From Eustoma russellianum (taxonomy: Eukaryota > Streptophyta > Magnoliopsida > Gentianales > Gentianaceae), in assembly GCA_036186865.1 (NCBI GenBank), contig AP025062.1, forward strand, positions 33,552,631-33,616,630: 64,000 nt of DNA. The letters are read 5' to 3'. Below the pieces are notes generated by a model. That model saw only the letters and a list, made by a program, of their open reading frames with translations. It was not told where the DNA came from and made no database searches. The number at the start of each line of letters is the position of its first letter. Position 1 is the stretch's first letter. Of this stretch, positions 60,412-64,000 are shown one piece after another. Position numbers and translations under genes: made by a program.

Positions 60412-63138
60412 TACCGGACCTGGCTCGGTTCTTACACTCTTCAGACCTATTATACCGGGCCTGGATCGGTTCTTATAATCTTCAGACCTATTATACCGGG
60501 CCTGGATCGGTTCTTATAATCTTCAGACCTATTATACCGGGCCTGGATCGGTTCTTATAATCGTGATCATCTTCAGACCTATTATACCGGGCCTGGATCG
60601 GTTCTTATAATTCTTCAGATCAATTAACCCCGGATCTGTGGCGGGTTAAGCTGGCCAGAAGGGATGGAATTCTTTCAAAACAGAAACTTTATATAAAACT
60701 TCGATAAAATCATGAGCATGGAACATATGAGCATGTCAATGCAAGTGCATGGGATGCAACATGGTAAAATGCACTTATAACATCATAAACAACTTTCTTC
60801 ATGGGCTGGAAAACGAACCAGCAGCATGTCCTGTATTGTCCGGCCTTAAAATCAACCTTTTTAGCCTATTTTCCAGAAACTAAAAATATGGACATGCACC
60901 ACATGATCTTAACTACATTCTGTACAAATTTCATGTGATTTCGACAAGCGTAGATACCTCAATAAAATAATTCCCAGCAAGGGTACAACAGAAATTCTGC
61001 TGCACTCTCAACTCCATTCCTTACCTTGTCTCCATCCATAAACTCATTATGGGGCTCACTTAGCACCTGGAAATCTTTACTATTTCCTTCATGAACAATA
61101 TTCAAATGCCCATTCACCAAAACAGGTTAAAATAAATACGATACAATTCATACAAGCACAAAGGGTCAATCTGTCCTGTTTTCCAGAATGTTACACCGAC
61201 TTTCCTTCAATGGTTTACCATCAAGATCAATAGATAAAATCAATTTCTTTACATGCATATTTAGCTCTATGTCTTAAGTACCTCCTGTAAAAATTTCAGG
61301 TCAATCCAAGATGTTTAAGGTACTTAAATAATTTTTCTCCCTAAGGTGCTACGACCAGAAGCTGTTTTGACCCCTTGATACTAAAAATTCATTTCTGGCC
61401 AATCCACAAAGGATTTTCCAGAAATTCCAACGCCACAATAAACTAGACATAATAAGCTACGACCATACCAAAAATAAGCTCAATCCAACGCTTAGAAGGT
61501 CCTTAACTAAGTCCATCAATTTGGCATAAAATCTGTCCAGAATTCTGTTTTCAGCCAACATGCATAGGAATATCCTTACCTTCCTAATTTTTGTTCTTTA
61601 GCCTATAATCCAAGTTAGTGGTCATTTAATATACATGATAAGGCTTCCCTATACTAATTCAAGTCTCTTTTAGCATGCAAAATTCGTTCACATGGGCTTC
61701 TCATTCTTCCAAACAAAACAGTCCCCTAGTCCAACAAATTCAAAATATAAGAAAAAGGTAACAACTTAGGCATATTTTCACTAAAGTCATATCTTAGGCT
61801 TCTAGACATTCAAGTATGCACATAATCACATATATTGTAAGGGGTTAAAGTATACTTGCCTCTTCAAGCTAAAGCTCTTGCCTTTGCTTGGTTATGAAGT
61901 GAGATGTGAATCCTTCACCTTCTTCACCTTAAGTATACGGTTTTAAGGAAATGAAATGAAAAGGTTAGTCTTTATTCAATAGAGGAACTAGGTTATCTTT
62001 AAGGCTAGAGCATCTTACCAAAATGAGCTTGGAATGGTTCAAGCACCTCAATGTAACACCACCTAGAAAAGTTGAAGGCTTTCACCTATTTCAACCATGA
62101 AACCCACGGTTTTGGCATGGAGAAGGAGAGTTCATGTGAGCTTCATTCTTTACCAAAATGAGAATTTTCTTAAGGGAACTTAGAATAAGACTTACCTAGA
62201 TGTCTTCTTGAGTCTTGAAGTTAAAGTTAAACTCCCATCCTTCAAGATGTTGGGGGCGAAACTTTGGTGAGGGGAATGGAAATTGTCTAAGTGTTTTGCT
62301 CTTGCATGATGAGAAGATAGATGTTTCTAGAATGGTTTGATTTAAACATGTTAGAGACTTAGGAGAGGGGGGACGGTTTTGGAGGGATTTTTGTGAGGGT
62401 TAGGGCTTTCTTGAGTGTTAATCAAGGTTAAGTTAGTATAACCTTGGTTACTTTATTCAAACTATAGTTACTTTTGTGCTAACCCAAGTTACTTTATTAA
62501 ATCATGGTTACATTAACCTTGGTTTAGAGAAGAGTAACCATGGTAGGATTTAAAATCCTCCATGTCTAGACATTAAGGGGAGGGCGGTTTTGGTTGGGGT
62601 CTTTATGACCTCAACCATACTACTTCCTTCTTTAATGAGTTGTCTCAACTTGTTCCTTAATTGCATGTCTATTTTATTTTCTATTTATTTCTTTGCATAA
62701 TAACTTCTTGTCTAAATGATGTAGTAGACATTAAATAATTATTTTAGCTAATAAAATTGGCTAGAGAATTCTAGAATTTCCCATATATAGGCCGAAATTT
62801 TGGGCCTCTTAGGCATCTTGATATTCCTTGTAATTTTAATCCATATACCATATTATTGCCTATATTTTCTTGTATTCCAAGATTAGCATATGTATCTATA
62901 CAATTACGTACACGCCTAGGTGTACCATGTGTTTATACCTTCCCTACATATATCATATATACGCACATACATATAAATATTGGTATGGTTTATATCACTC
63001 TATATCTCATAGACTATCTCAAGAGTATTTAAGTAAAAAGAGTTACGTGGATTTAAGTAACACGCTCTAAAAGAAATTGTCGCTTTCATTCCATCTCATA
63101 TTCATAGTTTTTACGTACCTAATTGTTGGGGTACAACA

Positions 63139-64000
63139 ATCATAATGTTATTATACACATATTTTGGGACTTATTCTTTATTATTTTCGGATGGATATTG
63201 GTCAAAAAGCTGAGAAACAATCAGCCACACATGAAGGAGAGAATAGTGGAAGTAGTTGGGTCAAAGGGTGATATTCACTATGGAGTTGATTCTCACTATT
63301 ATCCAGCCATCATTATCTGATTTTCTACTCATTTTTTAGCATTAAAAACGTTCATATATGTGAATGTGAGGTGGACAACTCAAATTTTGACATATGAGCA
63401 AGACTACATCATAAGGACCAACCAAAACACTCCAAGATGACATGTTGGCATAGAGTGCATTCTTGGAACTCTACGTGGCAGTAATTTCGGTTTTGGAAGG
63501 TGTAAATCTGCAGATTTGGTCAGCCATTATCCTTCCAAAGTTGTTGAAGAGGTTGAGCAGAAGGTGGAAGAAGTGGTCATCCAAACCACTTGATCTTTTC
63601 TGAAAATTCCGGTAGAAATTTCAGCATTCAAAATGGTCCAATCACATGTCTTGAAGGTGCCAACTAATCAAGGTGATGAGGTGGTCTTCCAATCAAATGA
63701 AGACAAGTGAGATTGATGATGTGGAAGGTGACATGTGCGCATCCTAATCCACAAGGAGCTGCTCACACCTATAAATAGAAGTGGAGTTGAAGAAGGAAGA
63801 CACACAACTTGAAGCTATCTTCTTCTCTTATTCTTCTTCTTCTCCATTCTCCATTCTTGTTCTTGCAGCTGATGTTATAGGTGATTTTGATTGTTATTGT
63901 GTTGCATACATACCTCTTGTACTCATAAAAGTTGTAATTGATTAGCCATTCTATAGCGCTATATCAATTGGTGGTGAGGTGATTACATTCTTGAGATTGT
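63139..64000 (+). repeat. Copia-2 3' LTR, continuation to window end
   Basis: The first 5 bp (ATCAT) are the right copy of the gypsy-B target duplication. The LTR resumes after it, carries a canonical TATA box at 63770 and runs beyond the window. No coding sequence is seen. The pyrimidine-rich CTTCTTCTTCTCC stretch near 63827-63846 would be the R or U5 leader. Confidence 0.8.
63770..63778 (+). promoter_or_regulatory. TATA box of the copia-2 LTR
   Basis: TATAAATAG matches the plant TATA consensus and sits late in the LTR, as expected for the U3/R border. Transcription would start about 30 bp downstream, near 63800. The start site is inferred. Confidence 0.65.

Larger units (their letters stand above)
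39344..63138 (-). mobile_element. Gypsy-B: chromovirus with an uninterrupted spliced polyprotein frame
   Basis: Net length is about 12.27 kb after removing copia-3. The target duplication ATCAT is at 39339-39343 and 63139-63143. LTRs are 39344-42917 and 48039-63138 (net about 3571 bp). By eye they differ at about 18 sites plus small indels, near 0.5%. Primer site, polypurine tract, gag, protease, reverse transcriptase, RNase H, integrase and chromodomain are all present with no stop outside the introns. Among the gypsy copies here it is the only one that looks potentially autonomous, apart from its 5' LTR being split by copia-3. Confidence 0.94.
48039..63138 (-). repeat. Gypsy-B 5' LTR, split by copia-3
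   Basis: Segments 48039-48887 and 60417-63138 join to about 3571 bp, matching the 3' LTR. The split falls inside the dyad array (48830-48887 and 60412-60640). No gene in either part. Confidence 0.94.
5572..64000 (+). mobile_element. Copia-2: oldest, host copia element, interrupted by three insertions
   Basis: Its pieces are pol at 5572-7799, pol end at 37212-38113, polypurine leader at 38114-38347, LTR start at 38348-39343 and LTR continuation at 63144-64000. The pol reading resumes on the exact codon across gypsy-A once one TTGAA copy is removed. The LTR resumes across gypsy-B once one ATCAT copy is removed. Its 5' LTR and gag lie upstream of the window and the 3' LTR runs off the right end. 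The LTR is unrelated to that of copia-1/3, although the pol proteins are clearly related. Pol is decayed by stops and frameshifts. Confidence 0.9.

Noticed and set aside
60315..60560. Open frame with repeated residues
   Set aside because: It is only a translation of the dyad array in the gypsy-B LTR plus a TA run, and it is not conserved as protein.

Overview
This window is plant nuclear DNA made, as far as I can see, entirely of long-terminal-repeat (LTR) retrotransposons nested inside one another. No host gene, tRNA or rRNA gene, or bacterial feature is supported. The plant origin follows from the families: Ty3/gypsy chromoviruses with 3.6-4.1 kb LTRs and a chromodomain, and Ty1/copia Sirevirus-like elements with 3.0 kb LTRs and a multiple-polypurine leader. 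Every primer-binding site seen is complementary to initiator tRNA-Met. The species cannot be named from the sequence.

Layout. The base layer is a decayed copia element, copia-2 (+ strand). Its pol occupies 5572-7799 and 37212-38113, and its own LTR 38348-39343 and 63139 to the window end. Copia-1 (+, 1-5571, start outside the window) sits in copia-2 pol and carries an intact gag but no pol. Gypsy-A (+, 7800-37211, target-site duplication TTGAA) sits in the copia-2 reverse transcriptase. Gypsy-C (+, 16203-29396, GCTGG) sits in gypsy-A integrase. A solo copia LTR (-, 33564-36618, AGGAT) sits in the gypsy-A 3' LTR. Gypsy-B (-, 39344-63138, ATCAT) sits in the copia-2 LTR, and a complete copia-3 (-, 48888-60411, TACCG) sits in one gypsy-B LTR. 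All five fully contained insertions have perfect 5-bp target duplications, so the order of insertion is fixed.

Gene content. Gypsy-B encodes Gag, protease, reverse transcriptase, RNase H, integrase and chromodomain. Its reading frame is continuous (1551 residues) only if two short GT-AG introns of 76 and 67 bp are removed. The same two introns occur at the same codon positions in the decayed gypsy-A and gypsy-C. Intron 1 lies exactly between Gag and protease and brings a stop codon within four codons of the donor, so splicing could set the Gag to Gag-Pol ratio. Copia-3 may do something parallel with a 91-bp candidate intron at its gag-pol junction. This is the best candidate here for an under-described system.

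Other structure. Each gypsy LTR carries a tandem array of about 40-bp units whose dyad arms co-vary, suggesting RNA hairpins. The copia LTRs carry spaced palindromes, the copia-2 LTR carries a GATCGATC palindrome cluster, and a perfect stem-loop sits between the gypsy stop codon and the polypurine tract in all three copies. By-eye LTR comparisons suggest gypsy-A is oldest of the dated insertions (roughly 3-4% in a sample), gypsy-C intermediate, and gypsy-B and copia-3 young (about 0.5-0.6%).
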